64,000 bases of DNA from Polaribacter cellanae (GCF_017569185.1 NZ_CP071869.1:868001-932000), one strand, 5' to 3'. Positions 43,562 through 52,419 are shown, counted from the first letter of the stretch. Numbers and translations are program-made. Notes: a model not told the origin generated them from the letters alone.

Positions 43562-44437
43562 ATGACAATTTTAGACGGTAAAAAAACAGCAGCAGATATT
43601 AAAGAAGAATTGGCTTTAGAAGTCGCTGAACTTCGAAATAGAGATAAAAAAATTCCTCATTTAGCCGCTATAATTGTTGGTAATGATGGTGCAAGTTTAA
43701 CGTATGTAAATGCAAAAGTAAAAGCTTGTGAACGTGTGGGTTTCGAATCTACTTTAATAAGATTACCAGAAGATACAACAGAAGAAGATTTATTAAACGA
43801 AATTAATATCTTAAATGTCGATACAGATATCGATGGTTTTATAGTACAGCTTCCATTACCAAGACATATAGACGAACAAAAAATATTAATGGCTGTAGAT
43901 CCTGATAAAGATGTGGATGGGTTTCACCCAACAAATGTTGGAAAAATGGCATTAAACCTACCTACTTTTATTTCTGCAACACCTTTTGGTATTTTAGAAT
44001 TGTTAGATAGATATAATGTGGAAACTTCTGGAAAGCATGTTGTTGTTTTAGGAAGAAGCCATATTGTAGGAAGTCCAATGAGTATTTTACTTTCACAAAA
44101 AAGAAAAGTAGGAAATGCTACTGTTACCATGTGTCATAGTAGAACTAAAAACCTAAAAAACATTACTTTACAAGCAGATATTATTGTAGCAGCAATTGGT
44201 ATTCCAGAATTTTTAAAAGCAGATATGGTTAAAGAAGATGTTACTGTTATTGATGTAGGTATTACAAGAATGGCAGACTCTTCTAAGAAAAATGGTTTTA
44301 GATTAGTAGGAGATGTTGCTTTTAAAGAAGTCTCTGAAAAAGCAAGTTTTATTACTCCTGTTCCTGGAGGAGTTGGACCAATGACAATTGCTATGTTGCT
44401 AAAAAATACTTTGTTGGCTTGTGAGAGAAGATCTTAA
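43562..44437 (+). CDS. folD: Methylenetetrahydrofolate dehydrogenase/cyclohydrolase
   Basis: A 291-residue bifunctional enzyme that interconverts methylene-, methenyl- and formyl-tetrahydrofolate. Motifs: [17 protein letters not shown] near residue 51 with the catalytic Lys, [12 protein letters not shown] near 96, [26 protein letters not shown] near 161 for NADP, and [15 protein letters not shown] near 269. Confidence 0.97.
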   Translation: MTILDGKKTAADIKEELALEVAELRNRDKKIPHLAAIIVGNDGASLTYVNAKVKACERVGFESTLIRLPEDTTEEDLLNEINILNVDTDIDGFIVQLPLPRHIDEQKILMAVDPDKDVDGFHPTNVGKMALNLPTFISATPFGILELLDRYNVETSGKHVVVLGRSHIVGSPMSILLSQKRKVGNATVTMCHSRTKNLKNITLQADIIVAAIGIPEFLKADMVKEDVTVIDVGITRMADSSKKNGFRLVGDVAFKEVSEKASFITPVPGGVGPMTIAMLLKNTLLACERRS

Positions 44438-44447
44438 AAAATAATTA

Positions 44448-44954
44448 ATGAATAATATATCAAAATTTGAAAAAATTGGAGCTAAAACAGCCTTGTTAAT
44501 TGGAGCATCAATTGGTTTAGTTTTTTTATACTATGTTATCTATTTCTCTTTATTTCCAATGCTCGATTTTGGTATTGCAACTATTAACGGAAATATATTT
44601 TGGAATCTATTAATTTCTTTAGGTCTTATTCCATTTACTTTCATATTACTTTTATGGAAAGGAGGTAGAAAAATAACTCACTATATTTCTAATGGATTTT
44701 CAGAAATAAAATCTAGTTTTTTCTTTACACTTTTTATAAATATTAGGTTATTTTCATTAATTGGTTTTATATTTATATTTGGAACTCTAATAAAAACTTG
44801 GAAAGATGAAAATGTTTTAGGTGTTTTTACGAGTTTACTTATTAGTTTAAGCTTAACAACAATATTTTTCTTAATTTCAACGCTCTTTACAGTATTTACA
44901 ATTGGACTTTTAATTGTAAATATTACACATAAAAGAATTTTAAAAATCACTTAA
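44448..44954 (+). CDS. Hydrophobic membrane protein, unrecognised
   Basis: A 168-residue protein with four or five predicted membrane helices (LIGASIGLVFLYYVIYF, WNLLISLGLIPFTFILLLW, LISLSLTTIFFLIST and others) and a short Lys-rich tail. No family motif is recognised. It follows folD after ten bases and is probably co-transcribed with it; a decayed YitT gene follows. Confidence 0.6.
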   Translation: MNNISKFEKIGAKTALLIGASIGLVFLYYVIYFSLFPMLDFGIATINGNIFWNLLISLGLIPFTFILLLWKGGRKITHYISNGFSEIKSSFFFTLFINIRLFSLIGFIFIFGTLIKTWKDENVLGVFTSLLISLSLTTIFFLISTLFTVFTIGLLIVNITHKRILKIT

Positions 44955-44980
44955 TTAAAAGTATTAAACCTATAGCTATT

Positions 44981-45185
44981 ATGACAAAGAATAGAATTGT
45001 TAGGAATTTCTACGAGTACATTCAAATATTTTTTGGCATTATGCTCGCCAGTATTGGTTTAATTTCTATTACCTAACGAATTTTTAGGTGGTGGTTACAG
45101 GAATTGCAATTCTTGTAAAAATACAAGTAGATATTAGCATGTCTATTTATACATTCCATTATTTATAACTACAATTTGCAAGATT
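44981..45185 (+). pseudogene. Decayed YitT-family membrane protein gene
   Basis: ATG 44981 begins a good YitT-like N-terminus (RNFYEYIQIFFGIMLASIGL), but the frame ends at a TAA in 45075-45077. In the next frames the expected continuation LPNEFLGG and then VTGIAILVKIQVDISMSIY is still readable, separated by at least two frame changes. Beyond about 45185 similarity disappears, so most of the roughly 290-residue gene has been lost. The DNA to 45263 holds nothing else I can recognise. Confidence 0.75.
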
Positions 45186-45263
45186 ACTTTTCTTTCGTCA
45201 TTCATACTCAAAAGAAAATAATTTAAATAATTGATAATAAAACAGCAACACATCTAACTCACG

Positions 45264-46298
45264 TTATAAAGTAGATTCTTCAGAAACTTGTTGTTGTCCA
45301 AATTCTTTTCTATAAATTCTAACAATTACTAAAAATAAACTAATTAGTAAAGGACCAAAAATAAGACCAATAAAACCAAACAAAGGAACTCCTACAATTA
45401 CTCCAATTAATGTAATTAATGGATGTACATTGTCTAATTTTCTTAGTAAAAACAATCTTATAATATTATCTGTAGAACCAACTACTACTAAACCGTAAAT
45501 TAAAATTCCCCAAGCAGAAAATTCATTTCCAGAAGCCATTGTTAAAATAAATACAGGTATTATACCTATTAAGGTTCCAATAAACGGAATCATAGAACCT
45601 ACTGTTACGATAGTAAACCAAAAGAAAGGCTCTTTTATTCCAAATATTAAAAAACCAATTAATGCAATAATACCCTGTGCAACTGCTACTAAAGGAATTC
45701 CTAATGCATTCGAACGGACCATTGCTTGCGATTCTTTGCCAATTATTTTTAAATTCTTCTCGCTAATTGGTATGTATTGGTACAAAGAATCTCTTAATTG
45801 AGATCTATTGGTAAACATATAATACAATAAGAAATACATAATTCCTACAGAAATAAAAATATTAAAGGTACTACCTGCAACACCTTCTAAATTATTCGTT
45901 ATAAAACTAGAAACTTCCGAAACGTTTATCTTAGAGCCTAAATCGTATCCAAATTTGTCTTCAATTTTACCAAATTGGTCTTTAATAACCTGCATTACTT
46001 GTTCGGAATTACTTACAGCATCGCCTATTTTATTCCCCAACATTAAAACAATTCCTGTTACTGGTAATAAAATACAAACAAAGGAAACAACCATTAAAAA
46101 AGCAGCTGCCAAATCTGGATGCCACTTTTTTCGAACCAAATAAATCATCCATTTTCTTAATAGTACATAAATAGTGATGGCTCCTAAAACCCCAGATAAG
46201 TAGGGCATCATTTCTCTAAAAATGAGAATTCCAATAAATAAAATTAATAACAAAACAAAAACTTGTCTTATTATTTTGGGAGCGATGGTATTTGACAT
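45264..46298 (-). CDS. AI-2E family (DUF20) permease
   Basis: A 344-residue membrane protein with about eight helices; PFFWFTIVTVGSMIPFIGTL near residue 225 and LITLIGVIVGVPLFGFIGLI near 294 are the conserved family blocks. Family members export AI-2 or exchange sodium and protons; which applies here is unknown. It is the last core-type gene before the accessory island. Confidence 0.9.
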   Translation of the reverse strand: MSNTIAPKIIRQVFVLLLILFIGILIFREMMPYLSGVLGAITIYVLLRKWMIYLVRKKWHPDLAAAFLMVVSFVCILLPVTGIVLMLGNKIGDAVSNSEQVMQVIKDQFGKIEDKFGYDLGSKINVSEVSSFITNNLEGVAGSTFNIFISVGIMYFLLYYMFTNRSQLRDSLYQYIPISEKNLKIIGKESQAMVRSNALGIPLVAVAQGIIALIGFLIFGIKEPFFWFTIVTVGSMIPFIGTLIGIIPVFILTMASGNEFSAWGILIYGLVVVGSTDNIIRLFLLRKLDNVHPLITLIGVIVGVPLFGFIGLIFGPLLISLFLVIVRIYRKEFGQQQVSEESTL

Positions 46299-46413
46299 AA
46301 ATTTTTTTGTTGCAATTTATTAAAAATAGTCTTTTAAAATGAATACAATCCATTTTTATATGGACTTATATAAAAACAATAATTTTCTATCAATTAAATC
46401 CTGTCAATTGCGT

Positions 46414-46553
46414 TTAACCTTAGCGTGTTTATATATGGTTTGTTGCGTGTTTCAAGCAACTAATTTAGTAAAAATTTACCGACCAAGAAAGTTCGCGAGG
46501 ACTTTCGCAAGTAGGCAAGAAGCAAGCAATAAATTATATACGGTGTTACCTGC
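46414..46553. repeat. Imperfect palindromic element, left border of accessory unit 1
   Basis: The element starts near TTTAACCTTAGCGTG and ends TATACGGTGTTACCTGC. Its arms are imperfectly complementary (CGTGTTTATATATGG against TATATACGGTG), with an internal GAAAGT...ACTTTC hairpin around 46488-46506. I recognise this text (GTTTCAAGCAACTAATTTAG) as an intergenic element typical of flavobacterial accessory regions. The 46339-46560 open frame over it is not a gene. Confidence 0.7.
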
Positions 46554-46668
46554 AAGCTGAAAAGCCAACCGCACAGTCAAGCATATTTTATTTTTTTCGT
46601 GCCTCAAAAAACAAAAAGAGCTTGCCTTTTCCCACCACCACAATCCGAAAAATAATCTGAATTAAATC

Positions 46669-46710
46669 TTGAAATTCAAAAATGTTTTATATATTTGGAC
46701 AATATTTGTC
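46669..46710 (+). promoter_or_regulatory. Promoter and palindromic operator of the restriction-modification operon
   Basis: TTG (46669-46671) and TATATTTG (46690-46697) with an 18-base spacer form a Bacteroidota promoter. Directly after it lies the palindrome GACAA-TAT-TTGTC (46698-46710), covering the expected RNA start. This is where an autorepressing controller protein would bind; the XRE gene starts 18 bases later. Confidence 0.6.
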
Positions 46711-46727
46711 TAAAACAATTTTGACCA

Positions 46728-47036
46728 ATGAAAACATTAGGCGACACTTTAAAATGTGCGAGAGAGGAAAAAAATTTGATACTGCGAAAAGTTGCAGCTG
46801 AAGTCGATATTGATCAATCTTTGATTAGCAAGTTCGAGAAAAACGAAAGAAAACCGACAATGGAACAAATCGTGAGACTTGCCAGTTTTTATGGACTTTC
46901 CGAAAGTGAATTAGTAATAAATTGGTACTCTGAAAAAATTGCGGACGAACTAAAATACACGGAATCTACTTCCGAAATATTAAAAGTAGCAGAAGAAAAA
47001 ATTAACTATTATAAAGCTCAAGAAAATGGAAAATAA
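46728..47036 (+). CDS. XRE-type controller protein of the restriction-modification system
   Basis: A 102-residue protein with an N-terminal helix-turn-helix (LREVAAEVDIDQSLISKFEK-like region, residues 20-40) and a C-terminal helical part (SEILKVAEEKINYYKAQ). Its gene overlaps the methyltransferase gene by 11 bases. By position and size it is likely the C-protein-like regulator that times methyltransferase and endonuclease expression, using the palindrome in its own promoter. Confidence 0.85.
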   Translation: MKTLGDTLKCAREEKNLILRKVAAEVDIDQSLISKFEKNERKPTMEQIVRLASFYGLSESELVINWYSEKIADELKYTESTSEILKVAEEKINYYKAQENGK

Positions 47037-48273
47037 GAAAATGAAAGTTGCAGAATTATTTGCAGGAGTTGGAGGTTTTCGTCTTGGACTTGAAAAGAGT
47101 AATTATGAAGTTGTTTGGAGCAACCAATGGGAACCATCAACCAAAATGCAACACGCTTCTAAAGTTTATGAAGCTCGTTTTGGAGAAGAAAATCACTCAA
47201 ACGAAGACATAAACGAAGTAGTAACAAGAAATGTTGAAGAAATCCCAGATCACGATTTATTGGTTGGTGGATTTCCTTGTCAAGATTATTCTGTTGCAAC
47301 AACTTTACACAATTCAAAAGGATTAAAAGGTAAAAAAGGTGTTCTTTGGTGGTCAATTCACCAAATTTTAGAAAACAAAAAAAACAAGCCAAAATACTTG
47401 TTTTTAGAAAATGTTGATCGGCTTTTAAAATCGCCAGCAAAACAAAGAGGTCGTGATTTTGCTGTAATGCTTCAAAGCTTAAATGATTTAGGTTACGCAG
47501 TAGAATGGCGAGTTATAAATGCAGCTGAATATGGAATGCCACAAAGGAGAAGAAGAGTTTTCTTTATTGGCTATCATAAATCGACAGAAGTTTACAAAAG
47601 ACTTCAAAAATCAAATAAAATAAATTGGCTAATAGAAGAAGGAACTATTGCAAACGCTTTTCCTGTTGCTAAAACAAATTCAATTCAAGAAGTAGAATTA
47701 AAAGGAGATTTAGTAGAAATAACCAACAATTTTAATAAAAACGGAAAATTGTCGCCTTTTCAAAATACAGGTTTACTAATTAAAGGTAAAGTTTATACTA
47801 CCAAAACAGAACCAAATTATGATGGAAAGAAAACCGTTTTAGCAGACGTATTGCAAAATGGAGAAGTTACACCTGAATTTTTCATTGATGAAAAAGATAA
47901 AGACAAATGGGAATATTTGAAAGGTGCAAAAACTATAGAACGGAAGTCGCCAGATGGTTTTGTTTATAAATATTCAGAAGGTGGAATGATTTATCCAGAC
48001 GCTTTAGACAATGCTTCAAGAACAATTATAACAGGAGAAGGTGGAAAATCACCTTCAAGATTTAAACACGTAATTATTTCTAACAGAGGTTTGAGAAGAT
48101 TAACACCAATAGAGTTGGAAAGGTTAAATATGTTTCCAGATAATCACACCAAATTGGAGGGAATTACAGATACAAAACGAGCGTTTTTTATGGGAAATGC
48201 TTTAGTTGTTGGAGTAATTGAGAAAATTGGAGAAGAACTTTATAAACAGATAAACCAATTTGAATATGCTTGA
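47026..48273 (+). CDS. DNA (cytosine-5) methyltransferase
   Basis: A 415-residue m5C methyltransferase. Motif I ELFAGVGGFRLGLE, motif IV GGFPCQDYSVA with the catalytic Cys near residue 85, motif VI LFLENV, motif VIII QRRRRVFFIGY near 172, and the C-terminal motifs IX-X (RRLTPIELERLNMFP, FFMGNALVVGVIEKIG) are all present. The target-recognition region lies around 200-330. Paired with a Sau3AI-like endonuclease it probably protects GATC sites by methylating the cytosine. Translation may start at the first or at the sixth-codon ATG. Confidence 0.95.
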   Translation: MENKKMKVAELFAGVGGFRLGLEKSNYEVVWSNQWEPSTKMQHASKVYEARFGEENHSNEDINEVVTRNVEEIPDHDLLVGGFPCQDYSVATTLHNSKGLKGKKGVLWWSIHQILENKKNKPKYLFLENVDRLLKSPAKQRGRDFAVMLQSLNDLGYAVEWRVINAAEYGMPQRRRRVFFIGYHKSTEVYKRLQKSNKINWLIEEGTIANAFPVAKTNSIQEVELKGDLVEITNNFNKNGKLSPFQNTGLLIKGKVYTTKTEPNYDGKKTVLADVLQNGEVTPEFFIDEKDKDKWEYLKGAKTIERKSPDGFVYKYSEGGMIYPDALDNASRTIITGEGGKSPSRFKHVIISNRGLRRLTPIELERLNMFPDNHTKLEGITDTKRAFFMGNALVVGVIEKIGEELYKQINQFEYA

Positions 48274-49651
48274 TATAACTTCGGCTGATTCAATTATTGA
48301 ATTTGCAAAACAACTTAAAAACCAAACTTTAAGACAAGCTTGTGGTTCAGAAATAGAAAAACACGGTTATAAAGGAAAAGGAAATTTTGGCCAAATATTA
48401 GAGAAGTTTTATTTCGGCTATGAACCAAATTCTGATGCAGAACCAGATTTTAAAGAAGCAGGAATTGAACTAAAATCAAGTCCATTAAAAACTTTAAAAA
48501 ACGGAGATTTTCGATCAAAAGAAAGACTTGTTTTAAACATCATAAACTATTTAGAAGTTCATAAAGAAGAATTTGAGACTAGTACTTTTTGGAAGAAAAA
48601 CGCACATTTACTTTTAGTGTTTTATTTACACGACAGAGATTTAGATTTACTTGACTATTTAATAAAGTTAGTTGACGGTTGGAAATATCCAAACGAAGAT
48701 TTAAAAATCATCAAACAAGATTGGGAATTTATCAATCAAAAAATAAAAGATGGAAAAGCTCACGAATTATCAGAAGGAGATACATTTTATCTTGGAGCTT
48801 GTACAAAAGGTTCGACTGCTCTAAAATCATTTAGAAATCAACCATTTAGTGAAGAACAAGCAAAACAAAGAGCATATTCTTTAAAACAAGGTTATGTAAA
48901 TCACATAATTGCTAATATTGCTCAAGAAGAAACTGCTGTTTATGGAAAAATCATAGAGCGACCTGAAATTTTAGACAAAGTACGTTCAATTGAAGAAATA
49001 GTAATTTTAAAATTTCATCCATTTTATGGCAAATCAGCAGAACAGATAGAAAAAGAATTGGGTTTAGAATTAAATCAAAACGCCAAAAGTTATTTTGCAA
49101 ATCTTACAAATGCAATTCTTGGACTTAAACTCGGACAAAAAATTGAGGAATTTGAAAAATCCGATATTCAAGTAAAAACAATTAGACTTAAAGAAAATGA
49201 TTTACCAAAAGAAGATATTTCGTTTCCAACATTTGAATATCAAGAACTTGTAGAAACCGATTGGGAAGATTCGGATTTTAAGAATATTTTAGAAAGTAAA
49301 TTTTTCTTTGTGTTCTATCAGTTTGAGGGAGAAAATTTGATTTTAAGAAAGGTAAAGTTTTGGAATATGCCTCATTCCGATATTCTTACAGCCAAAAATG
49401 TTTGGGAAGAAATGGTAAAGACTGTTTCAAATGGAGAAATAGTAAAAGAAGTAACTGAAAAAGGTGTCAGAAAAACTTATTTTCCAAAAAAGACTGAAAA
49501 CAAAGTGAGTCACGTTAGACCACACGCAAGAAATGCAGCAGACAAGTATGAATTACCAATTGCAGATAAATTGACAGGATTGACTGAATATACAAAGCAT
49601 TGTTTTTGGCTAAACGCAAGTTATGTGAAAGAAGAAATATATCTGAAATAA
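48266..49651 (+). CDS. Type II restriction endonuclease, Sau3AI/MutH-like
   Basis: ATG 48266 (MLDITSADSIIEF), overlapping the methyltransferase stop by eight bases, is preferred over the TTG two codons earlier. The 461-residue protein has the MutH/Sau3AI catalytic core in its first 80 residues: GNFGQILEKFYFGYE and the D-x(n)-E-x-K motif EPDFKEAGIELKSSPL. A second, divergent C-terminal half (from about 250) matches the two-domain layout of Sau3AI, whose inactive repeat binds a second site. Predicted target GATC, by family only. Confidence 0.88.
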   Translation: MLDITSADSIIEFAKQLKNQTLRQACGSEIEKHGYKGKGNFGQILEKFYFGYEPNSDAEPDFKEAGIELKSSPLKTLKNGDFRSKERLVLNIINYLEVHKEEFETSTFWKKNAHLLLVFYLHDRDLDLLDYLIKLVDGWKYPNEDLKIIKQDWEFINQKIKDGKAHELSEGDTFYLGACTKGSTALKSFRNQPFSEEQAKQRAYSLKQGYVNHIIANIAQEETAVYGKIIERPEILDKVRSIEEIVILKFHPFYGKSAEQIEKELGLELNQNAKSYFANLTNAILGLKLGQKIEEFEKSDIQVKTIRLKENDLPKEDISFPTFEYQELVETDWEDSDFKNILESKFFFVFYQFEGENLILRKVKFWNMPHSDILTAKNVWEEMVKTVSNGEIVKEVTEKGVRKTYFPKKTENKVSHVRPHARNAADKYELPIADKLTGLTEYTKHCFWLNASYVKEEIYLK

Positions 49652-49764
49652 GCCAACGCTAAAAGCCATACACATTTGCAATTCGCTACAGCCACCACAC
49701 AAGCCAAAAATTGCAAAAGAGTATGTCTTTGCCAACGCTAGCAAGTTTGCGGAAAGAAAAGCCA

Positions 49765-49966
49765 GCAGGTAACAACGTGTATAAAACATAGCTATTATAG
49801 GCTTCCCGAGAGGTTTTTGTATATTTACAAAGTACGCCAAATTTTTTATTTGGTTATATTTATAAAAGAAAATTAAACATAAAAATAAAAAATTGGGCTC
49901 GTGCTAAATCCGAAAAGTTAGTGTCTATTTACACGCTACGTTTCATACACAAGACCGTTACCTGTA
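49765..49966. repeat. Imperfect palindromic element between accessory units 1 and 2
   Basis: Left arm GTAACAACGTGTATAAAACA followed by TAGC, right arm complement GTAACGGTCTT then GTGTATGAAACGTAGC; 14 of the last 16 positions agree. The whole element is 202 bases from GCAGGTAAC to GTTACCTGTA. The outer bases GCAGGTAAC pair with the GTTACCTGC at the far left of unit 1, and GTTACCTGTA with TACAGGTAAC at the right of unit 2. Bases 49652-49764 before it hold another GC-richer stretch of the same kind and no gene. Confidence 0.75.
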
Positions 49967-50103
49967 GGCTTTTCTATTTTTCCTAATTAGATAAATTCCA
50001 TAAATTATAAATATAGATGAAAATGTTAAGCTTAATAATACTTCATTTAATTCTTTAGAAATTATTCCAAACCAAATCGAAATAATAATTCCAAATATTA
50101 AAA
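49958..50103 (-). pseudogene. 3' part of a small membrane-protein gene cut by the insertion sequence
   Basis: On the minus strand from 50103 the frame reads FLIFGIIISIWFGIISKELN and later IYGIYLIRKNRKAYR, stopping at 49958. It encodes two membrane helices of an unrecognised small protein. The 5' part lies beyond the insertion sequence at 51752-51799. The stop codon falls inside the GTTACC end of the palindromic element. Confidence 0.6.
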
Positions 50104-51751
50104 AGGCACATTCAGAAAATAGGTTATTTTTAAAAATGCAGCTAAAATTGCGGGCATAATTATTTAAATTCTACCCTCAATTTTTGTTTTAAAGCTGTTT
50201 TAAGGGTTCAGTTTCTTAAAAATTTCCCAACAAGACATACCTCTCCCATAAAACTATATTCAATGCTTCAAATTTAGGCTACTTGTTGTGCTGTTTTAGC
50301 TATTTTTCTTCGGCCAATTTCAAGAGCATTCCCTGTGTGTATTCCAAAGAATATCCATAGAATTTCATTCTTTTTAGTTTTGGCTTTTATTTTTCGTAAG
50401 TGATAATATTCTTTATCCTTTCCAAAAGAACCTTCTAATCTTGTAGCTCTTTCTTTTGCGATAATAGCTCTAAGTTGCTTTTTTTCTTTATGATTTTTCG
50501 GCTTTTTTCCCTTGGGGATAAAGTCTGTTTCTATGTTCTTAGAACTACAGTGTTTTCTATTTTTATTGGCGGCATAAATTTTATCTGCTCCAGCTATTTT
50601 TACTTTTTTTCGAGTTAATCCTTGTGCTTTTTGGACTGTTTGAATAAAACGATTTCCTTCATGAAATGCATTAAAGTTAATATGTTCGATAAAGCTAATT
50701 CCATCAATTTGAACTTTGTTAACTTTTGCTCCAAATTCAACAGGTTTTACTTCCTTTCCTCGAACAATAGGACGAATATAATCCTTTTGAATGCTTACAA
50801 TTCTATCTTTGATTTTTTCTCCTGTATCAAAATGATCTTTTTGTTGTTTGTAAATCCTTTGAATTGTATTTATTCGCTTATAATACAAAGCTATAAACTC
50901 AATATTGTGATTTTCTGACAACTCTTTTTCAAAGTTGATAAATTTACTTAACAGATTGAGTAAACCTCGGGTTAATGAAATACGTTTCGACTTGGTTTTT
51001 CTTCGCATTTTACTAAATCCTTGATAACGTTTTTTCCACTTGATATATTTACTTCTAATCATTTTAACCCCTAATATAGAGCAGGTTTTACGTAATTGAT
51101 TGTACAACCAATGAACCGACTCCCAAAGTAATTTTTGGATGCTAGGGTAACGAACTTCACTTTCATAACAAGTAGCATCCATTACAATTTGATTGGGGTT
51201 TTCAATTTCGTTTTTCCAAGAGTTGAATAGAATTTTTTCTATGGAATTAATATCGAGTTTCTCTGCTAATTCACAACGTATTTGGCTCACTATTTTATAG
51301 TTTGTTAAGCGTTCAAAACCTAGTTCTATATCACAGAAAAATTGATAGTCTAAATTCGAGTTTAGTTGCTCAATCAATTTTCTATCTGAACAATTAGCAT
51401 AATGTTTTAAAAACATTAAACCTAGTCTTCCTTTAGGACTAAAAAGATAGTTTCTCCCTTTTGATTGTTCAGAAATACCAAAAGAGCTAACTAAATCATT
51501 CCAAGGAATTGCAGAGTAGATTTTACCTAAATCTCCCTCTAAAAATCGCGCATAATGAGCATCATAATTCTCGCTGAGGGGAAAAAATTGAAATGCGGTG
51601 TTGCATTTCAGAAATTCTTCGTACTTTCATAATTATCGAAATTAAAACCCCGTTTTTTGCCTATATTGGCCATTTTCGGGGTTTATTATAGCTACAAAAT
51701 ACAACAAATCCCTCGTAAAAACAAGGGATGCGTTGTTTTATGAAAGTGCCT
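50104..51751 (-). mobile_element. Insertion sequence, copy B (1648 bp, IS1182/IS5-like)
   Basis: Same length and ends as copy A. Terminal repeats are AGGCACATTCAGAAAA on the plus strand at 50104 and AGGCACTTTCATAAAA on the complement at 51751, one base nearer to perfect than copy A. AAAA at 50100-50103 and 51752-51755 is the target duplication. It sits in a small membrane-protein gene inside accessory unit 2. Confidence 0.95.
50274..51416 (-). CDS. DDE transposase of insertion sequence copy B
   Basis: 380 residues from the first ATG, identical to copy A except Ala for Thr in KIYAANKN and Ser for Tyr in RLEGSFGKDKEY. The Ser form is the family norm beside the catalytic Glu, so this copy is the better candidate for an active enzyme. 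As in copy A, coding similarity continues upstream of the ATG without a start codon, after a 22-codon frame that ends in TGA. Confidence 0.92.
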   Translation of the reverse strand: MFLKHYANCSDRKLIEQLNSNLDYQFFCDIELGFERLTNYKIVSQIRCELAEKLDINSIEKILFNSWKNEIENPNQIVMDATCYESEVRYPSIQKLLWESVHWLYNQLRKTCSILGVKMIRSKYIKWKKRYQGFSKMRRKTKSKRISLTRGLLNLLSKFINFEKELSENHNIEFIALYYKRINTIQRIYKQQKDHFDTGEKIKDRIVSIQKDYIRPIVRGKEVKPVEFGAKVNKVQIDGISFIEHINFNAFHEGNRFIQTVQKAQGLTRKKVKIAGADKIYAANKNRKHCSSKNIETDFIPKGKKPKNHKEKKQLRAIIAKERATRLEGSFGKDKEYYHLRKIKAKTKKNEILWIFFGIHTGNALEIGRRKIAKTAQQVA

Positions 51752-51799
51752 AAAAAGCCAATTCCATAATATAGACTATTCTTTCTCTGCCATTCATTT
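51752..51799 (-). pseudogene. 5' part of the small membrane-protein gene cut by copy B
   Basis: ATG codons at 51799 and 51795 on the minus strand begin short frames (MNGRERIVY and MAEKE), but the frame that joins the 3' part across the AAAA duplication reads NSLYYGIGFLIFG and has no ATG. A one-base frame change therefore seems to exist in addition to the insertion, or the start codon is unusual. Confidence 0.45.
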
Positions 51800-51825
51800 T
51801 GCGATATTATGTTTCTTTGTTTTCC

Positions 51826-52260
51826 TTAAATTAATGCTCTTCTTATTTCAGGATAGTTTCCATAACTTGAGGAAGATATTTTAAATTTGAAATCATCTCC
51901 AAATAAAGTCAAATCTTTCCATTCCATATATTCAATTTCGTGCTTAAATTTCGCATTTTGTTTTTTTATTTCATTATACGATTTTATTTCGGACAAGTAA
52001 ATAGCTTTCTTTTTAAAACCAAACAAAGATTTAAAAATTAATTTTTCCTTTGTTATTTCAAGAATGTCATAATTTATCAAATTGTAAATTGAAGCAATTC
52101 CCAAAAATAAAAAAGGAATACTTACGAAAAGAATTCCAAGTTTTTCCATTGCAGAAATTGTGAATTTTATTCCAAAAAAAGTGTAAACAATTGCTCCTAA
52201 TAAAAGGATTAAAATATTTGAAATCTTAATTTCAGATTTAATAAATTCGTTCTTTTTCAT
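51826..52260 (-). CDS. Membrane protein with PH-like domain, unrecognised
   Basis: A 144-residue protein with two N-terminal membrane helices (ILILLLGAIVYTFFGIKF and GILFVSIPFLFLGIASIY) followed by a beta-rich domain (YDILEITKEKLIFKSLFGFK) that resembles bacterial PH domains of the STM3941 type. It lies in accessory unit 2 with the broken small gene. Function unknown. Confidence 0.65.
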   Translation of the reverse strand: MKKNEFIKSEIKISNILILLLGAIVYTFFGIKFTISAMEKLGILFVSIPFLFLGIASIYNLINYDILEITKEKLIFKSLFGFKKKAIYLSEIKSYNEIKKQNAKFKHEIEYMEWKDLTLFGDDFKFKISSSSYGNYPEIRRALI

Positions 52261-52284
52261 TAATGGGTAAGATTGGTTTTAGCT

Positions 52285-52366
52285 TACAGGTAACTGGATG
52301 TTATAAAGCAAATTACAACAAATGGCTTTAGCCAAAATACGCTTATTATATAAAAACTTGTTACCA
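52285..52366. repeat. Palindromic element, right border of accessory unit 2
   Basis: From TACAGGTAAC to GTTACC, 82 bases, with an internal GGCTTTAGCC palindrome. About 50 bases from CTGGATGTTATAA to GCCAAAATACG are nearly identical to an intergenic element at 59735-59783, so it belongs to a dispersed repeat family. The outer TACAGGTAAC mirrors the GTTACCTGTA at the start of the unit. Confidence 0.7.
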
Positions 52367-52419
52367 TTGCAATTGAATTATTTCTTTAAATTAAAACTGA
52401 TTATTATATTGAAAAATCA

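Noticed and set aside
46339..46560. 73-codon open frame upstream of the restriction-modification operon
   Set aside because: It lies across the palindromic repeat and its product has no protein-like features; the same repeat text is intergenic elsewhere.
49610..49840. 76-codon minus-strand frame after the endonuclease gene
   Set aside because: It runs through the end of the endonuclease gene and the repeat element; composition is that of repeat DNA.
46414..52366. Classical integron with attC sites
   Set aside because: The element ends read GTTACC and GGTAAC rather than GTTRRRY and RYYYAAC, and no integrase is present; only the general cassette-like layout is claimed.
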